Shown here: positions 1-5,997 of the stretch, piece by piece
How the letters are laid out: each line of letters begins with the position of its first letter
Position numbering within the stretch: position 1 is the stretch's first letter
NCBI GenBank assembly: GCA_007129775.1
Contig: SKUV01000346.1
Coordinates: forward strand, 1-10,437
Direction of reading: 5' to 3'
DNA from: Paracoccaceae bacterium
GTDB lineage: Bacteria > Pseudomonadota > Alphaproteobacteria > Rhodobacterales > Rhodobacteraceae
DNA: 10,437 nucleotides
Made by a program: the position numbers and the translations under genes
The notes under the pieces: generated by a model
Database searches by the model: none
Told to the model about the DNA's origin: nothing
What the model saw: the letters and a program-made list of their open reading frames with translations, nothing else

Positions 1-38
1 CCGCATGCCCGCCGAACAGGCATGGCCGGCACGCGGGC

Positions 39-1295
39 TCAGCCGCCCGCGCTGCCGCCCGCGCTGCCGCCCGCGCTGCCGCCAACGCGGTCTTCCGCGC
101 CGTCCTCGCCTGACCCCTTTCCCGCCCCCTCGGCCGTTTCGGGCTCCACGAGGCGCCGGTATTGCTGAATCGCGAAGCGGTCGGTCATGCCGGCCACGTA
201 ATCGGCCACGATCCGGGCCAGTTCGGTGTCGCCGCGCGCCTTCGCGATATCGGCGCGCCATTCGCGCGGCAGCAGTTCGGGCCGCGCCATATAGAGCGGG
301 AAGAGCGCGGCCACCATCTTCGTCACCCGGGCGCGTTCGCGCATCACCGACGGCGCGCGATACATCTCGCGAAACAGGAACCCCTTGATCGCCTTCAATT
401 CCTGATAGAGCGGTTTGGAAAAGCGAATGATCGTGCCCGGCATGGCGCGGATGTCATCGGCGCTGGCCGGGGCGGCGTTGCCCAGTCGCAGCTCGGCCAC
501 AGCGATCACATCCTCCACCATCCGCCCGAAGACCCGCCGCAGCGCCTCGTGACGCCGGCGCATCGGGTCCAGCCCGGTATAGAGGCGGTCCACCTCGGCA
601 TAGGCCGGCCCCGTCACCGGCAAATCCATAAGATCGGCATCGCTGAACAGGCGCGAGCGCAGGCCGTCGTGCAGATCGTGGTGGTTGTAGGCCACATCGT
701 CGGCGATGGCGGCCACCTGCGCCTCGGCGCTGGCGTGGCTGTGCAGGTCCAGATCGTGCCGCGCGGCGTATTCCGCCAGCGCATAGGGCAGCCCCTCGGT
801 GCCCTCGCCCGGCGCGATCAGCGGCCCGTTGTGCTTGGCGATGCCCTCCAGCGTCTCCCATGTCAGGTTGAGCCCGTCGAAATCGGCGTAATGCCGCTCC
901 AGCCGCGTGACGATCCGCAGCGCCTGCGCGTTGTGATCGAACCCGCCATGGGGCGCCATCAGCTCGGCCAGCGCATCCTCGCCGGTATGGCCGAAGGGGG
1001 TGTGGCCCAGATCATGGGCCAGCGCGATCGCCTCGGCCAGATCGGTGTTGAGCCGCAGCGCCCCGGCGATTGTGCGCGCCACCTGCGCCACCTCGATCGA
1101 ATGGGTCAGCCGCGTGCGATAGTAATCGCCCTCGTGTTCCACGAAGACCTGTGTCTTGTGCTTGAGCCGGCGAAAGGCCGAGGAATGGATGATCCGGTCG
1201 CGATCACGCTGGAAATCGCTGCGAAAGGTGCTCATCCGCTCTGGGTAGAGCCGTCCGCGGCTCTGCGCCGGGTCCGAGGCATAGGGGGCGAGCAT
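39..1295 (-). CDS. dgt: dGTPase-like dNTP triphosphohydrolase (HD superfamily)
   Basis: 418 aa. Family members hydrolyse dNTPs to deoxynucleoside plus tripolyphosphate in the cytoplasm and help set dNTP pools. The HD metal site is visible: His65 in RLTHSIEVA, His94-Asp95 in AHDLGHTPFGH (92-103 region), and the downstream Asp199/Asp200 in ADDVAYNHHDLHDG. The N-terminal RDRDRIIHSSAFRRLKHKTQVF segment (about 31-51) is also characteristic of the family. An in-frame ATG exists at 1598, but it would read through the erpA promoter and the erpA start; the ATG at 1295 has GAAGGA five bases upstream and fits the family N-terminus. The last ~31 residues form a low-complexity Gly/Glu/Ser tail ending in GGSAGGSAGGSAGG, not part of the enzyme core. 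It is divergent from erpA. Family assignment is firm; the preferred substrate (dGTP or other dNTPs) cannot be told from sequence. Confidence 0.95.
   Translation of the reverse strand: MLAPYASDPAQSRGRLYPERMSTFRSDFQRDRDRIIHSSAFRRLKHKTQVFVEHEGDYYRTRLTHSIEVAQVARTIAGALRLNTDLAEAIALAHDLGHTPFGHTGEDALAELMAPHGGFDHNAQALRIVTRLERHYADFDGLNLTWETLEGIAKHNGPLIAPGEGTEGLPYALAEYAARHDLDLHSHASAEAQVAAIADDVAYNHHDLHDGLRSRLFSDADLMDLPVTGPAYAEVDRLYTGLDPMRRRHEALRRVFGRMVEDVIAVAELRLGNAAPASADDIRAMPGTIIRFSKPLYQELKAIKGFLFREMYRAPSVMRERARVTKMVAALFPLYMARPELLPREWRADIAKARGDTELARIVADYVAGMTDRFAIQQYRRLVEPETAEGAGKGSGEDGAEDRVGGSAGGSAGGSAGG
43..83. repeat. 12-bp tandem repeat in the dgt 3' end
   Basis: Three exact copies of ccgcccgcgctg (43-54, 55-66, 67-78) followed by a partial fourth (79-83). 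On the minus strand they encode repeated Gly-Gly-Ser-Ala just before the dgt stop codon. The unit length is a multiple of three, so copy-number change would keep the frame. Confidence 0.9.
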
Positions 1296-1300
1296 GGCAT

Positions 1301-1306
1301 TCCTTC
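1301..1306 (-). promoter_or_regulatory. Ribosome binding site deciding the dgt start
   Basis: GAAGGA on the minus strand lies 5 bases before the ATG at 1295-1293. It supports this start over the in-frame ATG at 1598. Confidence 0.75.
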
Positions 1307-1362
1307 GGCTGGGCCACCGGATTTCGGTGCGGCATGGGGCGCGGGGCTGGCCTGCAGGCACC

Positions 1363-1391
1363 TTGCCGCAGCCGCTGCAAAGGTCTATATA
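1363..1391 (+). promoter_or_regulatory. Probable sigma70-type promoter of erpA
   Basis: TTGCCG (-35, 1363-1368) and TATATA (-10, 1386-1391) are separated by exactly 17 bp in an AT-richer island within GC-rich DNA. Transcription would start near 1398, giving a leader of about 125 nt before the erpA ATG. Because TATATA is palindromic, the same island might also serve dgt (a weaker minus-strand TTCCGA-N16-TATAGA can be drawn), but this is less convincing. Confidence 0.5.
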
Positions 1392-1479
1392 CCATACCGA
1401 ATTGATCGGAAATAGCCGCCGGGCTGACGGCGTGAGCGGAGCAGAGCAAGCCGACGCCATAGCAACCAGACGCCAGAGC

Positions 1480-1512
1480 ACCCGGACCAGAGCCCCAACC
1501 CGAACCAGAGCC
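1480..1512 (+). repeat. Short direct repeat in the erpA leader
   Basis: The 15-mers acccggaccagagcc (1480-1494) and acccgaaccagagcc (1498-1512) match at 14 of 15 positions with an 18-bp period. Further CCAGA copies occur at 1466 and 1473. The repeat ends 9 bases before the erpA ATG. Its function is unknown; it could be an operator, a leader RNA element, or chance. Confidence 0.55.
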
Positions 1513-1521
1513 GATACCGCA

Positions 1522-1860
1522 ATGTCCCAGATCCTCGCCATCCCCCCCCGCGTGACCGAGCGTGCCTTTATGCGGCTGGCGGAAATCGCCGAGGCCACCG
1601 GCGAGGCTCGCGCCCTGCGCGTGGCCGTCTCGGGCGGCGGGTGTTCCGGGTTTCAGTATGACATCCGGCTCGACGATCCGGCCGAGGGTGACACGGTGCT
1701 GGAACATGACGGCCAGAAGGTCGTGGTGGACGCAGTCTCGCTGCCGTTTCTGGCCGATGCGGTGATCGACTTTTCCGAAGACCTGATCGGCGCGCGGTTC
1801 GTGGTGGAAAACCCCAACGCCTCCTCCTCCTGCGGCTGCGGCATCAGCTTTTCGATGTAG
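1522..1860 (+). CDS. erpA: A-type iron-sulfur cluster insertion protein (ErpA/IscA family)
   Basis: 112 aa, the usual length for an A-type carrier. These proteins hold a [2Fe-2S]/[4Fe-4S] cluster and hand it to apo-enzymes in the cytoplasm. The three cluster-binding cysteines are present: Cys41 in GGGCSGFQY (38-46) and Cys104/Cys106 in the C-terminal CGCGISFS. The GGGCSGFQY and NPNA..SCGCG..FS wording is closer to ErpA than to IscA or SufA, so I use erpA, though that subgroup call is softer than the family call. The start at 1522 gives the expected N-terminus, but no good Shine-Dalgarno precedes it (only AGAG about 11 bases upstream). The frame stays open upstream, so a longer form from GTG at 1432 cannot be excluded. 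It stands alone, divergent from dgt, with no suf or isc genes nearby. Confidence 0.93.
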   Translation: MSQILAIPPRVTERAFMRLAEIAEATGEARALRVAVSGGGCSGFQYDIRLDDPAEGDTVLEHDGQKVVVDAVSLPFLADAVIDFSEDLIGARFVVENPNASSSCGCGISFSM

Positions 1861-2131
1861 CCCCCGGCAGGACGTCGGGCCGGGCACACCGCGACCCGGC
1901 CATAGCCCGCCGCGCTATCAGGGCGCGCCCAAAGGCACCCCCCGGTCCGCCCTTGCGCCAGCGCCCGGCGCGCCCGCCGGGATGGGGCGCCCCGTTCCGC
2001 CTTTTCCGCAGCCCGTCAGGTGGCGGTATTTTGCCCTCGCATCGGCTGGCGTCCTTTGCTAGACAGCAGCGGATTTTCGGGGCCGCCCGGGTCGCGCCAT
2101 CGGGTGCGGGCCGGTCAGCCCCACGGTCGTT
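1861..2131. other. Non-coding stretch between erpA and tRNA-Leu
   Basis: I see no convincing gene in these 271 bp. Two GC stems share the same arms: CCCGGC/GCCGGG at 1863-1884 (10-nt loop) and at 1964-1981 (6-nt loop). Neither has a following T run, so they are only weak terminator candidates for erpA. The right half should hold the tRNA promoter. Confidence 0.6.
2031..2063 (+). promoter_or_regulatory. Possible promoter of tRNA-Leu (and tig)
   Basis: TTGCCC at 2031-2036 resembles a -35 box. The downstream TTTGCTAGA (2055-2063) is the best -10 region available, although its spacing is loose and its match to TATAAT is poor. Position, about 70-75 bp before the tRNA, is the main support. Confidence 0.25.
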
Positions 2132-2216
2132 GCGGGTGTGGCGGAACTGGCAGACGCACCAGATTTAGGTTCTGGCGCCGCGAGGCGTGGGGGTTCAAGT
2201 CCCTCCACCCGCACCA
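2132..2216 (+). tRNA. tRNA-Leu (anticodon UAG)
   Basis: An 85-nt class II tRNA with a long variable arm. The acceptor stem GCGGGTG (2132-2138) pairs with CACCCGC (2206-2212), followed by discriminator A and an encoded CCA (2214-2216). The anticodon arm is CCAGA/TCTGG around the loop TTTAGGT (2164-2170), with anticodon TAG at 2166-2168. The T arm is GGGGG-TTCAAGT-CCCTC with one G-U pair. It reads CUA and, by wobble, other CUN leucine codons. tig begins 39 bp downstream with no terminator between. Confidence 0.97.
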
Positions 2217-2241
2217 TGGGATGCTGATCCAGGGAATGTGC

Positions 2242-2248
2242 AGAAGGA
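2242..2248 (+). promoter_or_regulatory. Ribosome binding site of tig
   Basis: AGAAGGA lies 7 bases before the ATG at 2256. It supports this start over the in-frame ATG at 2187, which lies inside the tRNA gene. Confidence 0.75.
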
Positions 2249-2255
2249 CAAGGGA

Positions 2256-3590
2256 ATGCAGGTCACCGAGACCCTGAAAGACGGCCTCCGCCGCGGTTAC
2301 ACCATCACGGTGACGGCCGCGGAACTGGAGGAGAAGGTCAACGAAAAGCTGGTCGAGGCGCAGCCGGAGGTAGAGATGAAGGGCTTTCGCAAGGGCAAGG
2401 TGCCCTTCGCCCTTCTCAAGCGGCAATTCGGCCCGCGCCTGCTGGGCGATGCGATGCAGGAAAGCATCGACGACGCCATGCGCGGCCATTTCGAGGCCAC
2501 GGGCGACCGGCCCGCGGCGCAGCCCGAGGTCAAGGTGGCCGACGAGAACTGGTCGGAAGGGCAGGATCTGGCGGTGTCGATGACCTACGAGGCGCTGCCC
2601 GAGGTGCCGGAGGTGGATTTCAGCCAGATTTCGCTGGAGCGTCTGGTGGTCAAGCCCGATGATTCCGCGGTGGACGAGGCGCTGCAGAACCTTGCCGAAA
2701 GCGCGCAGGATTTCGAGGATCGCGATGAAGGCGCCGAGGCGGCCGACGGCGATCAGGTGGTGATCGATTTCGTGGGCAAGGTCGATGGCGAACCCTTCGA
2801 GGGGGGCGCTGCCGAGGATTACCCGCTGGTGCTGGGCTCGGGCTCTTTCATCCCCGGTTTCGAGGAACAACTCACCGGCGCGCGCGCGGGCGAGGAAAAG
2901 ACCGTCACGGTCAACTTTCCCGAAGATTACGGCGCCAAGCATCTGGCCGGGAAAGAGGCCACCTTCGATTGCACGATCAAGGCCGTGAAGGCCCCGGTCG
3001 CGGCCCAGATCGACGATGCGCTGGCGGCCCGCTACGGCGCCGAATCGCTTGACGCGCTCAAGGGCCAGATCTCGGAACGGCTGGAGGCCGAATACGGCCA
3101 GGCCGCACGCGCGGTGCTCAAGCGCAAGCTGCTCGACCAGCTTGACGAGATGGTCAGCTTCGAGCTTCCCCAGAGCCTGCAGGAGGCCGAGGCCAAGCAG
3201 ATCGCTCACCAGCTCTGGCATGACGAGAACCCGGATGTGGAAGGCCATGACCACCCCGAGATCGAGGTGTCGGAGGAGCATACGAAACTGGCGATCCGCC
3301 GCGTGAAGCTGGGGCTTCTGCTGGCCGAACTGGGCCGCAAGGCCGAGATCGAGGTGACCGACGCCGAGATGACCCAGGCGGTGATGGCGCAGGCGCGCCA
3401 GTATCCGGGGCAGGAGCGCGCGTTTTTCGAATTCGTGCAGAAGAATGCCCAGGTCCAGCAGCAATTGCGCGCGCCGATCTTCGAGGACAAGGTGGTCGAC
3501 CATATTCTCGAACAGGCCGACGTCACCGAAAACGAGGTGACGCGCGAGGGTCTGCAAAAGGCGGTCGAGGCGCTGGAAGAAGACGTCTGA
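2256..3590 (+). CDS. tig: Trigger factor, ribosome-associated chaperone and peptidyl-prolyl isomerase
   Basis: 444 aa, normal family length. Trigger factor docks at the ribosomal exit tunnel, shields nascent chains and catalyses prolyl isomerisation. The N-terminal ribosome-binding domain (about 1-150) carries the docking loop signature GFRKGKVP at 43-50. The FKBP-like isomerase domain spans about 163-245 (GDQVVIDFVGKVDGEPFEGG ... VLGSGSFIPGFEEQL). The helical substrate-binding C-terminal domain follows to residue 444. The start at 2256 has a good Shine-Dalgarno and gives the typical MQVTETL beginning. The gene sits 39 bp after tRNA-Leu, too little room for its own promoter plus leader, so it is probably read through from the tRNA promoter or from one lying within the tRNA. 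A strong terminator ends it at 3641-3666. Confidence 0.97.
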   Translation: MQVTETLKDGLRRGYTITVTAAELEEKVNEKLVEAQPEVEMKGFRKGKVPFALLKRQFGPRLLGDAMQESIDDAMRGHFEATGDRPAAQPEVKVADENWSEGQDLAVSMTYEALPEVPEVDFSQISLERLVVKPDDSAVDEALQNLAESAQDFEDRDEGAEAADGDQVVIDFVGKVDGEPFEGGAAEDYPLVLGSGSFIPGFEEQLTGARAGEEKTVTVNFPEDYGAKHLAGKEATFDCTIKAVKAPVAAQIDDALAARYGAESLDALKGQISERLEAEYGQAARAVLKRKLLDQLDEMVSFELPQSLQEAEAKQIAHQLWHDENPDVEGHDHPEIEVSEEHTKLAIRRVKLGLLLAELGRKAEIEVTDAEMTQAVMAQARQYPGQERAFFEFVQKNAQVQQQLRAPIFEDKVVDHILEQADVTENEVTREGLQKAVEALEEDV

Positions 3591-3640
3591 CGCCGCCGCG
3601 GCGGGCCGCGAATGCCCGCACTGCTGCGCGCAGCGACAGG

Positions 3641-3666
3641 GGCCGCCGGTTTGCCGGCGGCCTTTC
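3641..3666 (+). terminator. Intrinsic terminator of tig
   Basis: A perfect 9-bp GC stem GGCCGCCGG/CCGGCGGCC (3641-3649 with 3654-3662) encloses a TTTG loop and is followed by TTTC. The stem can extend by G-U pairs at 3639-3640. It lies 50 bp after the tig stop codon. Confidence 0.85.
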
Positions 3667-3670
3667 GCAT

Positions 3671-3680
3671 GAAGGGAGAG
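3671..3680 (+). promoter_or_regulatory. Ribosome binding site supporting a TTG start
   Basis: The purine-rich GAAGGGAGAG precedes the TTG at 3686 by a normal distance. The only nearby ATG (3669) is out of frame, so TTG is the start. Confidence 0.7.
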
Positions 3681-3685
3681 GCGGT

Positions 3686-4126
3686 TTGCCAACGCTCTAT
3701 ATCGACGCCGATGCCTGCCAGGTGAAAGCCGAGGCCGAGCGGGTCGCCACGCGCCACCGCTGGCCGATGCTGCTGGTGTCGAACGGTGGTATCCGGCCGT
3801 CCGATAACCCGCTGGTGCAGGCCATCTATGTGCCCGAGGGGCCGGATGCGGCGGATGACTGGATCGCCGGGCGCGCCGGCGCGGGCGATGTGGTGGTCAC
3901 CGCCGACATACCGCTGGCCGCGCGCTGCGTCGCCGCCGGGGCGGCGGTGCTGCGCCCCGACGGCAGCACGCTCGACGCCCGCAACATCGGCGCGGTGCGG
4001 GCCACGCGCGACCTGATGAGCGATCTGCGCGCCGCCGACCCGTTTCATCAGGGCAGCGGGCGCCCCTTTTCCCGGGCCGACCGGGCGCGGTTTCTGGGCG
4101 CGCTCGACGCCGCACTCCGGCGCTGA
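3686..4126 (+). CDS. YaiI/YqxD family protein (DUF188, UPF0178)
   Basis: 146 aa from a TTG start, against about 150 for the family. The function is not established; the fold has been likened to PIN-type nuclease domains, but I would not assign an activity. Visible family landmarks are the N-terminal DADAC motif (7-11), TADIPLA (72-78), the MRDxMxxLR-like segment RATRDLMSDLR (105-115) and a C-terminal FSRADRARF (128-136). The usual DADACP motif reads DADACQ here, with Gln12 where Pro is common. The gene follows the tig terminator by 23 bp and converges with ppx across a 59-bp gap. It appears single and not part of an evident operon. Family call is firm, role unknown. Confidence 0.92.
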   Translation: MPTLYIDADACQVKAEAERVATRHRWPMLLVSNGGIRPSDNPLVQAIYVPEGPDAADDWIAGRAGAGDVVVTADIPLAARCVAAGAAVLRPDGSTLDARNIGAVRATRDLMSDLRAADPFHQGSGRPFSRADRARFLGALDAALRR

Positions 4127-4185
4127 GCCGGCGCCTGGCTGGCTGCAAGGTTGTGGGGGCCATTGCGCCGTGCCGCGTGGCCACC

Positions 4186-5898
4186 TCAGCGCCGCGCGAC
4201 GCGCACCCGGGTTTCCACCTTCAGCGCATCGCCCAGCGCGGCGAAACGGGTCTCGGCGGCTTCGCCGAAAAGCGCCCGCGCATGGGGCGAAAGCACAAGT
4301 TCAAGCTGCCGTTTCTTGGGGAAATAGGCCAGCCGACCGGCCGAGGCCGGCCCCGAGATCGACAGCATCGCCCCAAAACGCATGGCCTTGCCCAGCACCT
4401 CCGCCTCGCGCCGCTGGCGTTCGTCCAGAAGACCGAAGAGCGCCGCCATCCGCTGCCCCGCCGCGCGGCTGCTGCGATAGCGGTTCATCAGGGCCATGCC
4501 CAGAAACACCCGCCCCTCGTGATCCAGCCCGCCGAGGTTGGAGCGGGTGGCATTGTCGAAACAGGCTTCGGCCCGATAGTCTGGATGCGCGCGCCAGCTT
4601 ACGTCGTGCAACAGGCACGCTGCCTTGACCAGCCGCATCCGTTCGGGCGACGCGGATTTGTAGAGCGGCTGCAGGAAATCGAAAAGCTTGCGGCCAAAAC
4701 CCGGCAGGCGCGCGCTCGTCGCCTCGGAAAAGCGGCAGGCCTCGATCAGCGGGTCGCGTTCGCGCAGCATCTGCGGCATCTGTTCGTAAAGCAGCCCCTC
4801 GCGTATGCCATAGGCCGATACGTCGATCTCGCGCGGGCGGAACACCTGCAGAAGCTGGCGCAGCACGACCGAGGCCAGCGGCACCAGCGCGATCCGTTCG
4901 CCCGAAAGCCCGGTGCGCTTCTGCAGATCCCTGAGATTCTGCGTGCCGATCCAGTCGATGGTCTTGCGCACGCTCTTGGGGCTCATCTGGTATTCGTGCA
5001 TCACCGTGAGCGGGTATTTCCGCCGCTCCATGTCGAGCCGCGCCAGCGCCCGCCACGACCCGCCCACGAGGTAAAGCCGCGCGTGATCGCCGCCCACCAC
5101 CTCGCGCAGCTTTTCCAGTTCGTCGCGAACGTGTTTCTTCAGCCCCTTCTTGCCGCCCGGAATATCCTGCAGCCGGAACGGGCCCAGCGCCGACGAGATG
5201 CGCCGGCCCACATTGCCCTCACCGATCTCGGCCAGTTCCATGCTGGAGCCGCCGATATCGCACACGAGCCCCGAGGCGCCGGGCCATCCCAGAAGCACCC
5301 CCTGCGCCGAGAGCCGCGCCTCTTCCAGACCGTCGATCACCCAGAGCCGCAGCCCTGTCTCGCGTGCGACCTCGCGGCGGAAATCGGGGCCGTCCTCGGC
5401 CTCGCGCACTGCCGCCGTGGCCACCGCGGTCAGGGATTTCAGATCCATCGCCTCGGCGAGCGCGGCAAAGCGGCGCAGCGCGGCCATGGCGCGGCTGCGG
5501 CCCTGCGGGTTCAGCCGGCCGGTATCGGCCAGCCCCCGGCCCAGCCCGCACAGAACCTTTTCGTTGTAGAAATACGCGGGCGAGCGTGCGGCGCCGTCAA
5601 AGACCACCATGCGCACGGAGTTGGAGCCCACGTCGATCACCCCGACCCGGTCGAGCGCGCGCGCCGAAGGGTCGTCGAAAAGGGGCCGGCCGAAGGGGCC
5701 GCCGTCATCCGGCCCGTCCTCGCCCCCGTATACCTGCCCCGGCGCTGGCCCGGACGCCTGGACCGCCGTATCGTTTGCCGGGTTCCCGGCCTCGGGCTTG
5801 CCCGCATCCGCGCCGCCCGCGCCGGGGCGGCGTCGTTCCGGCTCCGGTGTGTCGGCCTTTGCCGGGCGGCCGGTGCCGTCATCTGTGCGCGCGTCCAT
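4186..5898 (-). CDS. ppx: Exopolyphosphatase, Ppx/GppA family
   Basis: 570 aa. Family members release phosphate from the ends of polyphosphate, and some also hydrolyse pppGpp. The ASKHA-fold phosphate loops are visible as GVIDVGSNSVRMVV (86-99) and DIGGSSMELAE (214-224). The EEAR segment at 192-195 holds the glutamate expected to be catalytic by comparison with Escherichia coli PPX. A C-terminal HD-type region includes LLHDVSWRAHPDYR (429-442; His431-Asp432). The first ~80 residues are a Pro/Gly/Asp-rich, probably disordered extension that precedes the conserved core and contains no recognisable signal peptide. GGAAG lies shortly before the ATG. It follows ppk by 99 bp on the same strand, so synthesis and breakdown of polyphosphate are encoded together. 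The split between true exopolyphosphatase and pppGpp phosphatase cannot be decided here, but the ppk neighbour favours the former. Confidence 0.93.
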   Translation of the reverse strand: MDARTDDGTGRPAKADTPEPERRRPGAGGADAGKPEAGNPANDTAVQASGPAPGQVYGGEDGPDDGGPFGRPLFDDPSARALDRVGVIDVGSNSVRMVVFDGAARSPAYFYNEKVLCGLGRGLADTGRLNPQGRSRAMAALRRFAALAEAMDLKSLTAVATAAVREAEDGPDFRREVARETGLRLWVIDGLEEARLSAQGVLLGWPGASGLVCDIGGSSMELAEIGEGNVGRRISSALGPFRLQDIPGGKKGLKKHVRDELEKLREVVGGDHARLYLVGGSWRALARLDMERRKYPLTVMHEYQMSPKSVRKTIDWIGTQNLRDLQKRTGLSGERIALVPLASVVLRQLLQVFRPREIDVSAYGIREGLLYEQMPQMLRERDPLIEACRFSEATSARLPGFGRKLFDFLQPLYKSASPERMRLVKAACLLHDVSWRAHPDYRAEACFDNATRSNLGGLDHEGRVFLGMALMNRYRSSRAAGQRMAALFGLLDERQRREAEVLGKAMRFGAMLSISGPASAGRLAYFPKKRQLELVLSPHARALFGEAAETRFAALGDALKVETRVRVARR

Positions 5899-5939
5899 CT
5901 GTCTTCCGTGCTGGTTGCGGCCGATCAGGTGTCCGTCAA

Positions 5940-5968
5940 GGGTTAGGCGCTTGCCAGCCCGAGGTCAA
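5940..5968 (-). promoter_or_regulatory. Weak candidate promoter for ppx
   Basis: On the minus strand TTGACC (5968-5963) and TAACCC (5945-5940) are 17 bp apart within the 99-bp ppk-ppx gap. The -35 box is good but the -10 box is poor. It could give ppx some expression independent of ppk. Confidence 0.2.
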
Positions 5969-5997
5969 TCGGTGTCGCCGTCATGTCGCGCCGCGTG

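Noticed and set aside
4..24. Inverted repeat CATGCC/GGCATG just downstream of dgt as a terminator
   Set aside because: A 6-bp stem with a 9-nt loop and no T run, at the window edge where the context is cut off.
162..1415. Long plus-strand frame (417 codons) opposite dgt
   Set aside because: It mirrors dgt codon by codon, has His/Arg/Gln-rich composition typical of antisense GC-rich frames and matches no family I know.
1294..1521. Upstream extension of erpA to the ATG at 1294 (188 codons)
   Set aside because: It would overlap the dgt start, cross the likely promoter and add about 76 residues absent from A-type carriers.
2115..3692. Long minus-strand frame (525 codons) opposite tig
   Set aside because: Runs through the tRNA gene and the terminator; composition is that of a shadow frame.
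4117..4131. Hairpin CCGGC-GCTGA-GCCGG at the yaiI stop as a bidirectional terminator between yaiI and ppx
   Set aside because: Only a 5-bp stem, overlapping the stop codon, with no T run on either strand.
4153..5946. Long plus-strand frame (597 codons) opposite ppx
   Set aside because: Covers exactly the antisense of ppx, with no recognisable domain; explained by codon bias.
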